A stretch of 21,556 bases of DNA from Euplotes aediculatus (taxonomy: Eukaryota; Ciliophora; Spirotrichea; Euplotida; Euplotidae). The notes below the pieces were generated by a model. That model was given only the letters and a program-made list of their open reading frames with translations, was not told the DNA's origin and did not search any database. This document shows positions 21,521 to 21,556 of this stretch, one piece after another (the first letter of the stretch is position 1; each line of letters opens with the position of its first letter). A program made the translations under genes and the position numbers. The stretch is from the NCBI GenBank assembly GCA_030463445.1, contig JAQGFW010020753.1, positions 1 to 21,556 of the forward strand. The letters are read 5' to 3'.

Positions 21521-21556
21521 GGGGTTTTGGGGTTTTGGGGTTTTGGGGTTTTGGGG
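21521..21556 (+). repeat. Macronuclear telomere, (G4T4)4G4
   Basis: These are 36 bases of perfect GGGGTTTT repeat running to the end of the window with the G strand 3'-most, so this is a right-hand chromosome end. G4T4 is the telomere repeat of hypotrich ciliates and of Euplotes. The TGA-as-Cys code of the neighbouring gene selects Euplotes. Confidence 0.97.

Noticed and set aside
21521-21556. Oxytricha/Stylonychia origin suggested by G4T4
   Set aside because: Those genera read TAA/TAG as Gln and TGA as stop, contrary to the 5-kb exon.
1-21556. Tec-like or other DNA transposons, LINEs, viral elements
   Set aside because: No transposase, polymerase or integrase motifs and no long terminal inverted repeats were seen. 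The many AT-rich short repeats are simple sequence.

Overview
The window is the end of a ciliate macronuclear chromosome, most likely from Euplotes. Four observations agree. (1) The right end is a perfect run of G4T4 telomere repeat (21521-21556). (2) Exactly 17 bases inside it lies a TTCAA/TTGAA core resembling the Euplotes chromosome-breakage signal. (3) A 5-kb open frame is interrupted only by 13 TGA codons and ends in TAA. (4) Two of those TGAs fall on cysteines that are nearly invariant in the protein family, so TGA reads as Cys (euplotid code). The left edge carries no telomere and cuts the chromosome at an arbitrary place.

I can support one real gene. It runs left to right and encodes an inositol 1,4,5-trisphosphate receptor (IP3R)-type calcium-release channel. 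Its last exon (10250-15279, about 1675 codons) is unambiguous. It holds the central solenoid, the RIH-associated domain, six membrane segments with a pore loop, the C2H2 zinc-finger linker (CFVC...H-x4-H) and a C-terminal coiled coil. Upstream, short coding islands appear in the same order as the N-terminal half of IP3R: suppressor domain (471-751, 862-916), MIR-type trefoil (1868-1955, 2202-2393), start of the first RIH domain (about 2375-2533), and the end of the following helical region (6123-6318, 7382-7557). Several have canonical GT...AG borders (GTAAGT donors at 917 and 7558) and compatible phases. If they are joined as I read them, the introns run from 110 bases to about 2.7 kb, which is extraordinary for a ciliate. 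These upstream assignments rest on by-eye comparison with remembered vertebrate IP3R sequence and are graded accordingly.

Most of the remaining DNA is AT-rich with no open frame worth calling. Within the 2.7-kb last intron is a GC-rich, rod-like hairpin of about 139 nt (8447-8585), possibly an intron-encoded RNA. Between the gene and the telomere are 6.2 kb of mostly featureless DNA. It contains two plus-strand patches (17773-18072 and 20460-21039) that look like first-RIH-domain sequence, interrupted by TAA. They may be a decayed IP3R paralogue or displaced exons. No transposon, tRNA, rRNA or CRISPR array was seen.
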